Source: Bog-473 sp963763575
Lineage (GTDB): Bacteria; Actinomycetota; Acidimicrobiia; Acidimicrobiales; RAAP-2
Direction: 5' to 3'
Assembly: GCA_963763575.1 (NCBI GenBank)
Contig: CAVXPD010000004.1
Span: forward strand, 992,001-1,056,000
DNA length: 64,000 nucleotides
This document shows positions 1 to 8,426 of this stretch, piece after piece. The notes below the pieces were generated by a model, which was not told where the DNA came from, made no database searches, and saw nothing but the letters and a program-made list of their open reading frames with translations. The first letter of the stretch is position 1. The number at the start of each line of letters is the position of its first letter. Both the position numbers and the translations under genes were made by a program.

Positions 1-1072
1 CCGTCTCGCCGCCGATGTGTCTCTTGATGTTCTGCACCAGCCCCCGGATGCCAGAGACCGACTCGATGAGCTCGTCGGTGATGGGGGCATCGAGGGCCAG
101 GCCGGCGAAGTCGTAGTTCATCAGCTCGGAGAGGAGCGTCAGCGACGCCATGGGGTCGACCAGGTCGTTGAGGAACAGCTGCTCGCGCTCCTCGGCGTGT
201 GCCTTCGACTCGCCGACGACCGTGTATGCCATGGGGACCATCTTGACGGCCTCCGGGTCCCGGCCCCGCTCGCCGATCTTCCCCTTCTGGTCCTTGTAGT
301 GCGAGCGCGCGATCTCGATATCGGGATCGCCCGTGAAGATCAGCTCGGCCCAGCGCGCCGCGAAGTCGCGGCCCCGCCCCGACGACCCGGCCTGCAGGAG
401 AACGGGCCGCCCCTGCGGGGAGCGGGGCACCGTCAGCGGTCCGCGCACGCTGAACCACTCGCCGTCGTGGTCGAGCTCGCGGACCTTGGCCGGGTCGGCG
501 AAGAGCGGGGTCTCGCGGTCGAGCACGAGCGCGTCGTCCGCCCAGGTGTCCCACAAACCGGTCGTCGCCTCGAGGAATTCGTCGGCCCGGTCGTAGCGGA
601 CGTCGTGTGGGATCGCCTCCTTGAACCCGTAATTCTGCGCCTCACTGTCGTTCACCGACGTGACGACGTTCCAGGCGGCGCGCCCGCCCGAGAGGTGATC
701 GAGCGTCGCGAACGTGCGGGCGACGTGGAAGGGCGTGTAGTAGGTCGTCGAGTATGTCGCCCCGAGGCCGATGCGGCTGGTGACCGCGGCGCAGACGCCC
801 AGTACGACGCTCAGGTCCAGCTTCACCGGGCGGGCCCCCGTCCGCACGGCCTCGGCGACAGACCCGCCGTAGATCCCGGGCATGGCCAGGCGGTCGTCGA
901 AGAACATGAGGTCGAAACAGCCCTCCTCGAGGGTCCGGGCCAGTTTCTCGTAGTACCCCGCCGTCAGGAACCCGTGTTCGGTGGCGGGGTGCCGCCAGGA
1001 CCCGGCGTAGACGGTGGCGTTCCCCGCCTGCATGAATCCGACCAGGGCCATGTGCCGCTTCGGTGTCGCCAC
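1..1072 (-). CDS. NtaA/SnaA/DszA-type FMN-dependent monooxygenase (partial)
   Basis: The minus strand reads without a stop from a GTG at 1072 to the window edge, so the C-terminus is missing. The product is a luciferase-like flavin monooxygenase of the NtaA/SnaA/DszA group, which uses reduced FMN and O2 to oxidise N-, S- or C-substrates. Typical segments are the start MATPKRHMALVGFMQAGN, HPATEHGF, FFDDRLAMP, the GGRAAWNVVTS stretch and LLQAGSSGRGRDFAA. The GTG has GGGAGG just upstream; an in-frame ATG at 1051 is the alternative start. It is divergent from the GntR gene across a repeat-rich control region, so it is probably regulated by that protein. This enzyme class needs a separate flavin reductase. 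The nearest candidate is the FMN reductase at 26587-27111, which is not adjacent. The substrate is unknown. Confidence 0.88.
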   Translation of the reverse strand, partial: MATPKRHMALVGFMQAGNATVYAGSWRHPATEHGFLTAGYYEKLARTLEEGCFDLMFFDDRLAMPGIYGGSVAEAVRTGARPVKLDLSVVLGVCAAVTSRIGLGATYSTTYYTPFHVARTFATLDHLSGGRAAWNVVTSVNDSEAQNYGFKEAIPHDVRYDRADEFLEATTGLWDTWADDALVLDRETPLFADPAKVRELDHDGEWFSVRGPLTVPRSPQGRPVLLQAGSSGRGRDFAARWAELIFTGDPDIEIARSHYKDQKGKIGERGRDPEAVKMVPMAYTVVGESKAHAEEREQLFLNDLVDPMASLTLLSELMNYDFAGLALDAPITDELIESVSGIRGLVQNIKRHIGGET

Positions 1073-1875
1073 GTCCCTCCCTCTATCTGATTGGGCCCGT
1101 CAATCAGGCCCGCTTATTGGGCCCGTCAATTAGGCCCGCCGCTCGGCCCGATCAATCAACAAAAGCCGCTGATTGGGCTGGCGGGACCTTAATATGTAAT
1201 ATTTCAGATATCAAACTGATCAGCACGACCGTCCGGGCCCAAGCGGCCAACGAATTGCGCGACCGGATCCTTACCGGGCGCCTGGGGCCGGGCGACCGCC
1301 TCGACCTCGACCAGCTCACCGCGGAGTTCGGCATCAGCCGCACGCCGATCCGCGAGGCGCTGCTCGAATTGTCCTACGAGGGCCTCGTCGCCATCACCCC
1401 GCGCAGCGGTATGGCGGTCGTCGGCATCACACCGCAGGACGCAGTCGACAATTTCGCCATCTTGGCGGCCCTGGCCGGCAAGGGGGCGGAGATGGCGACC
1501 GGTCGCCTCACCCCCGACGAGCTCCGCGACCTGCGCGCGCTTGCCGCCGCGATCGACGGCGCGCAGGACGTGGTCGCCGCCAACCGCACCTTCCATCGCG
1601 CCATCAACCTGGCCGCGCGCTCGCCCCGGCTCGTGACCTACCTGCGCCAGGCCGTGCGCGTCGTGCCCGGCAACTATTTCGAGCTCTTCCCCGAACAGGA
1701 GGAGCGCAGCCGACGCGAGCACGCGGCGCTGCTCGATGCCATGGAACGCGGCGGGGCGGACGAGGCGCGCCGCATCATGGAGGCGCACGTCCTCACCGCG
1801 GGCGAGGCGCTCGGAAGCTGGCTGGCGGAGCTGGCAGCCAAGGATTCGGGCGACGAGGCGACGCGTCGCGCCTGA
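1063..1875 (+). CDS. GntR-family transcriptional regulator (FCD-like)
   Basis: A DNA-binding regulator with an N-terminal winged helix (ANELRDRILTGRLGPGDRLD, then FGISRTPIREALLELSYEGL) and an all-helical effector domain in the second half (FHRAINLAARSPRL; REHAALLDAMERG). This fits the GntR/FadR-FCD type, which usually binds an organic acid or acyl-CoA. The stop is certain but the start is not. The outermost in-frame start, GTG 1063, overlaps the divergent gene and would translate through the operator-like repeats. TTG 1117 is the only other common start. The conserved domain begins only near 1220, so the true start may be a rarer codon there. It probably controls the monooxygenase at 1-1072 and itself. 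Confidence 0.85.
   Translation: MSPRPSLYLIGPVNQARLLGPSIRPAARPDQSTKAADWAGGTLICNISDIKLISTTVRAQAANELRDRILTGRLGPGDRLDLDQLTAEFGISRTPIREALLELSYEGLVAITPRSGMAVVGITPQDAVDNFAILAALAGKGAEMATGRLTPDELRDLRALAAAIDGAQDVVAANRTFHRAINLAARSPRLVTYLRQAVRVVPGNYFELFPEQEERSRREHAALLDAMERGGADEARRIMEAHVLTAGEALGSWLAELAAKDSGDEATRRA
1088..1175. promoter_or_regulatory. TGATTG/CAATCA repeats between monooxygenase and GntR genes
   Basis: TGATTG-GGCCCGT-CAATCA at 1088-1106 is a perfect 6-bp inverted repeat. A near copy, TTATTG-GGCCCGT-CAATTA, sits exactly 26 bp further on at 1114-1132. A third pair of half sites, CAATCA 1153-1158 and TGATTG 1170-1175, follows. This arrangement is typical of operators for dimeric GntR regulators and lies in the divergent promoter region. 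Assignment to the adjacent GntR protein is inference. Confidence 0.6.
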
Positions 1876-1912
1876 AGCCGTTGGCGCCGGGCCGGAGCGA
1901 GCCCGCAGCCGG

Positions 1913-2479
1913 TCACACCGTCATCGCCAGCCGCGCCCCTTCGAGGAGGCCGGCGCCCGACGGCGTCGCCTCGGGGTCGAGGAACCACTGCACCATGTAG
2001 CCGTCGGAGACGGCGACGAAGAACGACGCCACCGACCGGGCGACATCCCCCGGCACGTCCGGGACCAGCGCCTCGATGGCGTCGACGATCCGCCTCCTCA
2101 TCTCCTCGTAGGCGTCGGCCAGCCGGGTGCGCAGCGGTTCGCTTCGCTCGGCCTGGGCCAACGCCTCCACGAACGCGACCGCCAACGGCCGGAGCTCATC
2201 GGCGATCTCGGTCATGGCCAGCCAGGCCGCGGTGACCGCCTGGTGCGGGTCGGTGGCGGGGCCGAGGCCGCCGGCCACCGCGACCACCTTGTCCGTGTAC
2301 TCGATGAAGATGTCGTCGAGCGCCTGGGCGAGCAGCGCGTCCTTGGACCCGAAGTGGTAGCCGATCGAGGCCAGGTTGGTGCCGGACTCCGCCACCAGGT
2401 CGCGCGCGGTCGTGCGGGCGTACCCGCGGCTGATCAGGCAACGCCGGGCCGCCGCCAGCAGCTCTTCCTTGTGCCCCAT
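1913..2479 (-). CDS. TetR-family transcriptional regulator
   Basis: A 188-residue TetR-type repressor. The N-terminal helix-turn-helix spans about residues 5-50 (LISRGYARTTARDLVAESG, then SIGYHFGSKDALLAQAL) and is followed by a helical ligand domain. The ATG at 2479 is preceded by AGGAG at good spacing and starts exactly at the domain edge, so the longer upstream frame is not needed. It is divergent from the P450 at 2529 with 49 bp between starts, and that gap carries inverted repeats. The simplest reading is a self-regulating repressor of the P450. The ligand is unknown. Confidence 0.9.
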   Translation of the reverse strand: MGHKEELLAAARRCLISRGYARTTARDLVAESGTNLASIGYHFGSKDALLAQALDDIFIEYTDKVVAVAGGLGPATDPHQAVTAAWLAMTEIADELRPLAVAFVEALAQAERSEPLRTRLADAYEEMRRRIVDAIEALVPDVPGDVARSVASFFVAVSDGYMVQWFLDPEATPSGAGLLEGARLAMTV

Positions 2480-2491
2480 CGAACACTCCTC

Positions 2492-2518
2492 TATACATTC
2501 GTGTAAGACAAGCGTATA
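2492..2518. promoter_or_regulatory. Inverted repeats between TetR and P450 genes
   Basis: The 49-bp divergent gap contains TACA-TTCG-TGTA (2494-2505), a perfect inverted repeat, inside an outer TATAC (2492-2496) ... GTATA (2514-2518) pair. Its position over both promoters fits a TetR operator. Binding by the neighbouring regulator is inferred. Confidence 0.5.
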
Positions 2519-2528
2519 CTTGCTGGCC

Positions 2529-3947
2529 GTGTCAGGCACGCTTCCCCCCGGGCCCAAATCGCCGGCGCTCCTGCAGGCGGCCAACCTGGGCCGGCTGCCC
2601 CGCTTCCTGGACACCTGCCACAAGCGCTATGGCGACCGCTTCACGGTGCGGATGGGACGGTTCGGCACGTTCGTCTACCTGGTCGACCCCGAGGACATCC
2701 GCGCGGTGTTCCACGGCGACGACGAGACCGTGTTCCTGGCGGGCGAGGCCAACGCGCCGTTCCTCGGGCGGGTGCTCGGACCGTCGTCCGTGCTGTGCAC
2801 CGACGGCGAAGTCCACCGCCGGCAGCGGCGGCGCCTCAGCGGGCCCTTCCACGGCGGCTCCATCGCGGGGCTCGTCCCGCTCATGACGCGCCTCGCGGCC
2901 GAGGACATCGCGACCTGGCCGGTCGGCCGGGACTTCGCACTGCTGCCGCACACGCGCGCCATCACGATGGACGTGATCCTGCACGCCGTGCTCGGCGTGG
3001 CGAAGGAGGACGACCGTGAGCGCCACGACCGCTTCCGCACGACCCTGGCCGACCTGGTCGACCTGGACCTGCTCCGCCTCGCACCGTTCGCGTTCCCGGC
3101 ACTCGCCGGCGTCTGGCCGTGGACGCGCTACCGGGCGCGGCAGGAGCGGACCGACGAGATGCTGCGGCGCGAGATCGAACGGTGCCGCACCGACCCCGCG
3201 CTCGAGGCGCGCACCGACGTGCTCGCCCTGCTCGTGCGCCACCGCGAGGACGACGGGACCGCAATGACGACCTCGGAGATCCGCGACCAGCTCGTGACGC
3301 TCCTCCTGGCTGGCCACGAGACCACGGCCACCGGGCTGGCGTGGACGTTCGAGCGCCTCGTCCGTCATCCGGCTGTGCTGGCGAAGGCCATCCGGGCGGC
3401 CCACGAGGGCGACGACGGCTACCTCGACGCCGTGGTCACCGAGAGCCTGCGCGTGCGCCCCGTGGTGCCCGACATCACCCGCAAGCTGACCGAGGATGTC
3501 ACGATCGGAGAAGGGGCGCGGCGACTGACGCTGCCGGCGGGGACGTTCGTCGACCCGGCCGTCTACCTCGTGATGCGCGACCCGAGGCTCTATCCCGAGC
3601 CGCTGGAGTTCCGTCCTGAGCGCTTCGTCGGACAACGCCCGGACCCCAACGTCTGGATCCCGTTCGGCGGCGGTGGTCGCCGATGCATCGGAGCGGCCTT
3701 CGCCCTCACCGAGATGCGTGTCGTCACCGGCGAGGTTCTGCGCCGCGTGGAGCTGGCCACCACCACGCGCCCGCCCGAACGCACCCGAGTGCGCCACGTC
3801 ACCCTGACGCCGCACCGAGGTGCGGTCGTCACGGTGCGCCGCCGCCTCTACCCGGGCGCCCCTTCGGACGACCGCTTCAACATGCGCTCGACGTTGGCGC
3901 GCAGCTCCGGCGTCGTGAACGACCGGTCCTCCGCCGCCAGCGCGTAG
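2529..3947 (+). CDS. Cytochrome P450
   Basis: A 472-residue P450 haem monooxygenase. Key motifs are the I-helix AGHETT at about 261-266, ExxR (ESLR) at 305-308, and the haem loop FGGGGRRCIGAAFA with the iron-ligand cysteine at 386. The N-terminus (LPPGPKSPALLQAANLG) resembles class II/CYP4-like sequences without a membrane anchor. The GTG at 2529 is chosen because it begins the conserved proline-rich start and lies just beyond the operator. The reading frame runs 100 bp into the convergent enoyl-CoA hydratase gene, adding about 30 residues beyond a usual P450 end. Redox partners are not encoded nearby. The substrate is unknown, though the adjacent acyl-CoA operon suggests a lipid or terpenoid acid. 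Confidence 0.93.
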   Translation: MSGTLPPGPKSPALLQAANLGRLPRFLDTCHKRYGDRFTVRMGRFGTFVYLVDPEDIRAVFHGDDETVFLAGEANAPFLGRVLGPSSVLCTDGEVHRRQRRRLSGPFHGGSIAGLVPLMTRLAAEDIATWPVGRDFALLPHTRAITMDVILHAVLGVAKEDDRERHDRFRTTLADLVDLDLLRLAPFAFPALAGVWPWTRYRARQERTDEMLRREIERCRTDPALEARTDVLALLVRHREDDGTAMTTSEIRDQLVTLLLAGHETTATGLAWTFERLVRHPAVLAKAIRAAHEGDDGYLDAVVTESLRVRPVVPDITRKLTEDVTIGEGARRLTLPAGTFVDPAVYLVMRDPRLYPEPLEFRPERFVGQRPDPNVWIPFGGGGRRCIGAAFALTEMRVVTGEVLRRVELATTTRPPERTRVRHVTLTPHRGAVVTVRRRLYPGAPSDDRFNMRSTLARSSGVVNDRSSAASA

Positions 3948-4642
3948 TCGAGCACCGCGAGGACCGCCCGCTCCATCTGGATGTTGAGGACGCGCTTGGT
4001 GTCCTCGACCGCCCCCTTGGGCAGGCGCGCGATCCGGCGGGCGCAGTCCATCGCCTCGGCAAGCACCTGGTCGTCGGCGCACACGTGGTTGACGAGGCCG
4101 ATCTCGGCCGCCCGCTGCGCCGGGATGCGGTCCCCCGTCAGCGCGTACTCCTTGGCCAGCTGCAGGCTGGTCAGCAGCGGCCACACCACCGGCCCCCCGT
4201 CGGCGGCGACGAGCCCGAGGGCGACGTGCGGGTCGGCGAGGTGCGCGCTCTCGGCCATGAAGACGATGTCGGACAGCGCGACGAGCGAACAGCCGAGCCC
4301 GACCGCCGGCCCGTTCACGGCGGCGATCATCGGCAGTCGGCAGCCGACCATGCCGGTCACGATCTGTCGCCCGTCGATGAGGGTCTGGCGGCGCAGCGCG
4401 TCGTCATGGGAAAGCTCGTCGAGGTAGTCGAAGTCCCCGCCGGCCGAGAAGGCGCGCCCGGCACCTGTGAGCACGGCGACCCGCGCCTCGGCGTCGGCGT
4501 CCAGCTGCGGGAACAGGGCCGCCAGACCCGCGTGGAGGACGTGGTTGGTGGCGTTGAGCCGGTCGGGCCGGTTCAGCGTGACGACGCGGATCGGGCCGTC
4601 GGCCGCGACCTCGATCTCCTCGGGCAGGTCGTATTTCGTCAT
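3848..4642 (-). CDS. Enoyl-CoA hydratase/isomerase family protein
   Basis: A 264-residue crotonase-fold protein. It carries the oxyanion-hole segments AGRAFSAGGDFDYL and AAVNGPAVGLGCSLVALSDI and a C-terminal helical part. In this family it would hydrate 2-enoyl-CoA or carry out a related CoA-ester reaction. In the second segment the usual catalytic Glu positions are not obvious, so isomerase or hydrolase activity remains possible. The ATG at 4642 overlaps the stop of the upstream dehydrogenase (ATGA), showing translational coupling. It is the last gene of a four-gene minus-strand operon (ligase, two dehydrogenases, hydratase). Confidence 0.9.
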   Translation of the reverse strand: MTKYDLPEEIEVAADGPIRVVTLNRPDRLNATNHVLHAGLAALFPQLDADAEARVAVLTGAGRAFSAGGDFDYLDELSHDDALRRQTLIDGRQIVTGMVGCRLPMIAAVNGPAVGLGCSLVALSDIVFMAESAHLADPHVALGLVAADGGPVVWPLLTSLQLAKEYALTGDRIPAQRAAEIGLVNHVCADDQVLAEAMDCARRIARLPKGAVEDTKRVLNIQMERAVLAVLDYALAAEDRSFTTPELRANVERMLKRSSEGAPG

Positions 4643-5769
4643 GAGGTGGGCAGCTCCAGGATTCGAGTGGCGATCAGGTTGCGTTGGATCTGTGACGTCC
4701 CGCCCATCACGCTCTGCGCCCGGCTGTAGAGGTACACCCGGAGCCAGGTGTCGTCCCCGCCCGCCGGCGCGCTGCCGCCTACCGAGAGCGCGGCGCGGCC
4801 GACCGCCTGCTCGGCCGAGGTCATGAGGAGCTTGTCGACCGAGCCGTCGGGCCCGTGCTCGATCCCGTCGAGACGGTCCGACAACCGGCGGCTGACGTGG
4901 CAGCGCAGCATCTCGTTCTCGACGATCGCCCAGGCGAGGTCGCGCCGTTGCTCGGCCCCGAACGCGGCGGGCGAGACCTCGACGAGGTTGACGAGCTCGT
5001 TCACGATCTTGCCGTAGCGGGCGACGTACCCCAGCTCGCCGGGCTCCCGCTCGTGGCCCACGATGGTCATGGCCAGGCGCCAGCCCTCCCCCGGCGCGCC
5101 GATCATGTTCGCCGCGTCGACCCGGGCGTTGTCGAAGACGACCTCCCCGAACTCGCGCGTGATGCCGTTGATCATCTTGAGCGGCCGCTGGGTGATGCCC
5201 GGCTGGCGCATGGGCACCACGAACGCCGAGATGCCGCGGTGCTTCGGGACGTCCGGATCGGTACGCGCCAGGGCGAGGCACCAGTCTGCGGCGTCCGAGT
5301 AGCTCGTCCAGACCTTGTGGCCCGTGATGACGTACGCGGAGCCGTCGGCCACCGCCGTCGTGCGCAACGAGGCGAGGTCCGAGCCGGCGTCCGGCTCGCT
5401 GAAGCCCTGGCACCAGCGCTCGCGCCCGCTGACCAACCCGGGGAGGAAGCGCTGCTGCAGCACCTCGTTGCCGTGCTCGAGCAGTCCCTGCACGAGGTAA
5501 CCGACGCTCGGGCGCGGGGGCGCGCCGGCGGCGATGAGCTCGTCGTCGAGGATCACGTCGTAGACGCTGGGCAACCCCTGCCCGCCCACGGCCGTCGGCC
5601 ACGACAGGCCGAAGAACCCGGCGTCGTAGAGCGTCTGGTGCCAGGCCGCTTGCCCGTCCCAGTACTCGTCGGCAGTGGACGACGGCGGCAGGCCGGGGTT
5701 GTTGTGGGCCAGCCACTCACGCAGGCGCAGCCGGAACGCGGCCTCTTCGAGCGAGTCACCGAAGTCCAC
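4639..5769 (-). CDS. Acyl-CoA dehydrogenase, larger partner
   Basis: A 376-residue FAD acyl-CoA dehydrogenase. Recognisable parts are the N-terminal helical domain, the middle beta domain with WCQGFSEPDAGSDLASLRT and GHKVWTSYSDAAD, and the C-terminal RAQSVMGGTSQIQRNLIATR. The C-terminal motif has MGGTSQIQ rather than the YEGTNEIQ type. Steroid side-chain enzymes such as mycobacterial FadE28/FadE29 work as unlike pairs, and here a second, shorter dehydrogenase gene lies immediately upstream, overlapping by 14 bp. I infer an alpha2beta2 complex acting on a bulky acyl-CoA. The start MDFGDSLEEAAFRLRLREWL is standard for the family. Confidence 0.93.
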   Translation of the reverse strand: MDFGDSLEEAAFRLRLREWLAHNNPGLPPSSTADEYWDGQAAWHQTLYDAGFFGLSWPTAVGGQGLPSVYDVILDDELIAAGAPPRPSVGYLVQGLLEHGNEVLQQRFLPGLVSGRERWCQGFSEPDAGSDLASLRTTAVADGSAYVITGHKVWTSYSDAADWCLALARTDPDVPKHRGISAFVVPMRQPGITQRPLKMINGITREFGEVVFDNARVDAANMIGAPGEGWRLAMTIVGHEREPGELGYVARYGKIVNELVNLVEVSPAAFGAEQRRDLAWAIVENEMLRCHVSRRLSDRLDGIEHGPDGSVDKLLMTSAEQAVGRAALSVGGSAPAGGDDTWLRVYLYSRAQSVMGGTSQIQRNLIATRILELPTS

Positions 5770-6814
5770 GTTCGCCTCCGATGCTGTCGCCTCTCACCCC
5801 GCGGGCCTCGAGAACCCGTTGCAGGCTGACGCCGACGCCGCCCAGGAGCTCGGTCGACAAGATCGCCCGGCGCAGGAAGACGTGGGCGAGGCACTCCCAG
5901 GTGTTGCCGATGCCCCCGTGAACCTGGATCGACGTCTCGCACACCGACCGCGCGGCGCGGGCGCAGTACGCCTTGGCCGCCGAGGCGGCCGCGAGTGCGG
6001 CGTCCGGCGGCAGCGCGTCCACCGCCCACGCCGCCTGCAGTGCGATGCTGCGCGAACCCTCCATGCCCACGTGGGCGTCCGCGAGCATGTGCTGCACGGC
6101 CTGGAACGACCCGATGGCCGCGCCGTACTGCCGGCGCTCCCGGGCGTAGTCGGTGGCGAGGGTGAGGGTGCCGCGCATCGCGCCGACGAGGTCGGCGCAG
6201 GCCGCGGCGAGGCCGAGGCTGTGCCAGCGCACCACGTCGTCGGCGTCGAGCGGCCGTGCCTGTCCCGCGACGACGCTCGCCCGTTCTCCCCTCGCGGCGC
6301 GTGCGGTGGGGCGGGTCAGGTCGGCCCCGGGCACCTCGGGGCCCAGCGCGAGCGCGCCGAGACGCCGTCTGCCGCCGTCGCTGACGAGGAGCAGCGTCAT
6401 CGTGGCGCTGCGTGCGTCGACAGCGACCGCGTCCGGGACGACCGCACCGGGCTCCGCCTCGGCCGGCCGCGTCAGGTCCTGAGCCAGGGCCACCGTCTCG
6501 GCGTCGCCGGCCGCCGGTGCCCCGGCTCGCCGGCGGAGGTCCACCGCCAACGTGGGGCCGAGGAACGACGTGTCGGCCAGGCCGCGGCCGAGCTCTTCGG
6601 CAACCAATGCGACCTCCACGCCCGAGGCCCACGGGCTCCCGTCGTCCGTGGGCGTCCGGAGTTCGCGCCAGCCCGCGGCGGCGACGGCGGCGTCGAGCTT
6701 GCCGGCGCGCTCGCCGTCGTCGAGCTGCGCCACCGTGGCGGGGCCGAGTCGTTCGACGACCTGCGCGGCCGAGTCACGCAGAGCGACCTGCTCGGGGGAG
6801 AGGCGGACGTCCAC
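5756..6814 (-). CDS. Acyl-CoA dehydrogenase, smaller partner
   Basis: A 352-residue acyl-CoA dehydrogenase-like protein starting with GTG directly after the ligase stop. The N-terminal domain is recognisable (LSPEQVALRDSAAQVVERL), the middle domain is shortened, and the C-terminal helical bundle is well kept (YARERRQYGAAIGSFQAVQH, IQVHGGIGNTWECLAHVFLR). The weak middle domain and overlap with the next dehydrogenase gene suggest the second subunit of a heteromeric enzyme of the FadE28-FadE29 kind. That role is inference from family knowledge and gene order. Which subunit supplies the catalytic base cannot be settled here. Confidence 0.9.
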   Translation of the reverse strand: MDVRLSPEQVALRDSAAQVVERLGPATVAQLDDGERAGKLDAAVAAAGWRELRTPTDDGSPWASGVEVALVAEELGRGLADTSFLGPTLAVDLRRRAGAPAAGDAETVALAQDLTRPAEAEPGAVVPDAVAVDARSATMTLLLVSDGGRRRLGALALGPEVPGADLTRPTARAARGERASVVAGQARPLDADDVVRWHSLGLAAACADLVGAMRGTLTLATDYARERRQYGAAIGSFQAVQHMLADAHVGMEGSRSIALQAAWAVDALPPDAALAAASAAKAYCARAARSVCETSIQVHGGIGNTWECLAHVFLRRAILSTELLGGVGVSLQRVLEARGVRGDSIGGERGLR

Positions 6815-8341
6815 TCAGCTGGTCCCCGTTGCCGCCGGGGCGAACCGCGGCGCCCACTCGTCGCGGAGGGTGCGGCGGAGCACCTTGCCCGACGGCGTGC
6901 GCGGCACGGCGTCGACGATGACGACGTGATGCAGGCGCTTGTACCCGGCGAGCGCCTCGTCGACAAGCTGCTGCAGATCGTCCGGGCTGACGTCGGCGCC
7001 GGGCACCAGCTGCACCGCCGCGGCCGGCACCTCGCCGACACGGGCGTCGGCCACGCCGAACACCGCGCAGTCGACAACGGCAGGGTGCGCGTGCAGGACG
7101 GCCTCGATCTCGGCGGGCGCCACCTGAAACCCGCTCACCTTGATCATCTCCTTGCAGCGATCGGTGAGGTGCACCCAACCCTCTGTTTCCAGCCAGCCGA
7201 CGTCCCCGGTGCGATACCAGCCGTCGTGGAAGGCGGCGGCCGTCGCCTCCTCCGGCAGGTAGCCGGCCATGGCCGACGCGCTGCGCACCTCTACCTCCCC
7301 CGTCTCGCCCGCCGGCAGCACCGCGCCCGAGCTCAGGTCGACGACGCGGAGCTCGACGTCGCCGACCGGAAGCCCCGCCGATTCGAGCCTCCATCGCGCC
7401 GGCTCCTCGACGGGATTGGCCGCGATGACGGGGACCTCGCTCGTGCCGTAGGCCGGGAGCCAGCGGACGCCCGAGCGCGCCGTCACCGCCACCGCCACCG
7501 CCGGCGTCACCGGGGTCGCGCCCCACATGACGTAGCGCAACGACGACAGGTCGTATGCCTCGAGGTCGGGGTGGTTGGCCATGGCGAGCGCGATCGGAGC
7601 GACCGCCATCTCGAGTGTCATCCGGTCATCCTCGATGGCGCGCAACTCGGCGTCGAGGTCGAAACGGCGGTGCAGGCGGACGGTCGCCCCCGCCGAGGCT
7701 GCGGTCAGCAGGTTCAAGAGCCCGAGGATGTGCGAGGGAGGCGTCGCCACCTGGAAGCGGTCGTCGTGACCCAGCCCGAGGGCCAGGCGCCAGTGGGAAA
7801 TCGCCAGCGCGATGGAACGATGGGTGTGCCGGACCGCCTTGGGCCGGTCGGTCGTGCCCGAGCTGAAGACGAAGACGGCGTCGTCGTCCTCGGCGGGACC
7901 GGGGCCGGGCGGCGGCGCCGAGCCGGCACGGTCGACGGCGGCGCGCGCCGCGTCGGTGTCGAGGTCGAGCACGCGGTCGGGCTTGAGTCGCTCGGCCAGC
8001 AGGACGGCGCCCCCGCCGTCCGCGACGGCGTAGCGCGGTGCGGTCAGCGCCAGCGCCGCGTCGACCTCGAGAGCCTTCCAGGCCGAGTTGAGCAGCACCG
8101 GCACGGCCCCGAGCATGCTCGCGGCGTGGACCACCACCACGAACTCGGGCCGGTTTGAGGTCATCAGGGCCAGGCGGTCACCGGGTCCGACGCCCTGTAC
8201 CGTGAGATGGCGCGCCGCTGCGTTGCTGGCCCTCCGCAGCTCGGCGTACGTCCAGCGATCGTCGTCCGCCAACACGGCGGGATGGTCCGGGAATTGATCG
8301 GCGGCCGACCCGAGCCCGGTGTGCATGAGGCCCCCGGTCAT
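6815..8341 (-). CDS. AMP-dependent acyl-CoA synthetase/ligase
   Basis: About 508 residues with adenylate-forming motifs in order: the phosphate loop FVFSSGTTDRPKAVRHTHR, YGTSEV, YRTGDVGW, DRCKEMIKVSGFQVAPAEIE, and the C-terminal catalytic lysine region PRTPSGKVLRRTLR. It should activate a carboxylic acid to acyl-AMP and then acyl-CoA, feeding the three beta-oxidation genes downstream. I place the start at ATG 8341, about 12 bases after GGAGAAG. A GTG at 8383 would add 14 residues. It is divergent from the dehydrogenase at 8427, so the promoters share the short gap. Confidence 0.92.
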   Translation of the reverse strand: MTGGLMHTGLGSAADQFPDHPAVLADDDRWTYAELRRASNAAARHLTVQGVGPGDRLALMTSNRPEFVVVVHAASMLGAVPVLLNSAWKALEVDAALALTAPRYAVADGGGAVLLAERLKPDRVLDLDTDAARAAVDRAGSAPPPGPGPAEDDDAVFVFSSGTTDRPKAVRHTHRSIALAISHWRLALGLGHDDRFQVATPPSHILGLLNLLTAASAGATVRLHRRFDLDAELRAIEDDRMTLEMAVAPIALAMANHPDLEAYDLSSLRYVMWGATPVTPAVAVAVTARSGVRWLPAYGTSEVPVIAANPVEEPARWRLESAGLPVGDVELRVVDLSSGAVLPAGETGEVEVRSASAMAGYLPEEATAAAFHDGWYRTGDVGWLETEGWVHLTDRCKEMIKVSGFQVAPAEIEAVLHAHPAVVDCAVFGVADARVGEVPAAAVQLVPGADVSPDDLQQLVDEALAGYKRLHHVVIVDAVPRTPSGKVLRRTLRDEWAPRFAPAATGTS

Positions 8342-8426
8342 GGTGGAAACATTCTTCTCCGAATTGAGATTCAGCGTCAACACGAACGAACGGTATGGTT
8401 ATCGCCATGAGGAAGACAGGTCCGGT

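Noticed and set aside
5675..8158. Very long open frame on the plus strand (over 800 codons) opposite the ligase and dehydrogenases
   Set aside because: It lies antisense to clear enzymes and its translation is Arg/Gly/Val/His-rich with no motif; a by-product of high-GC codon bias.
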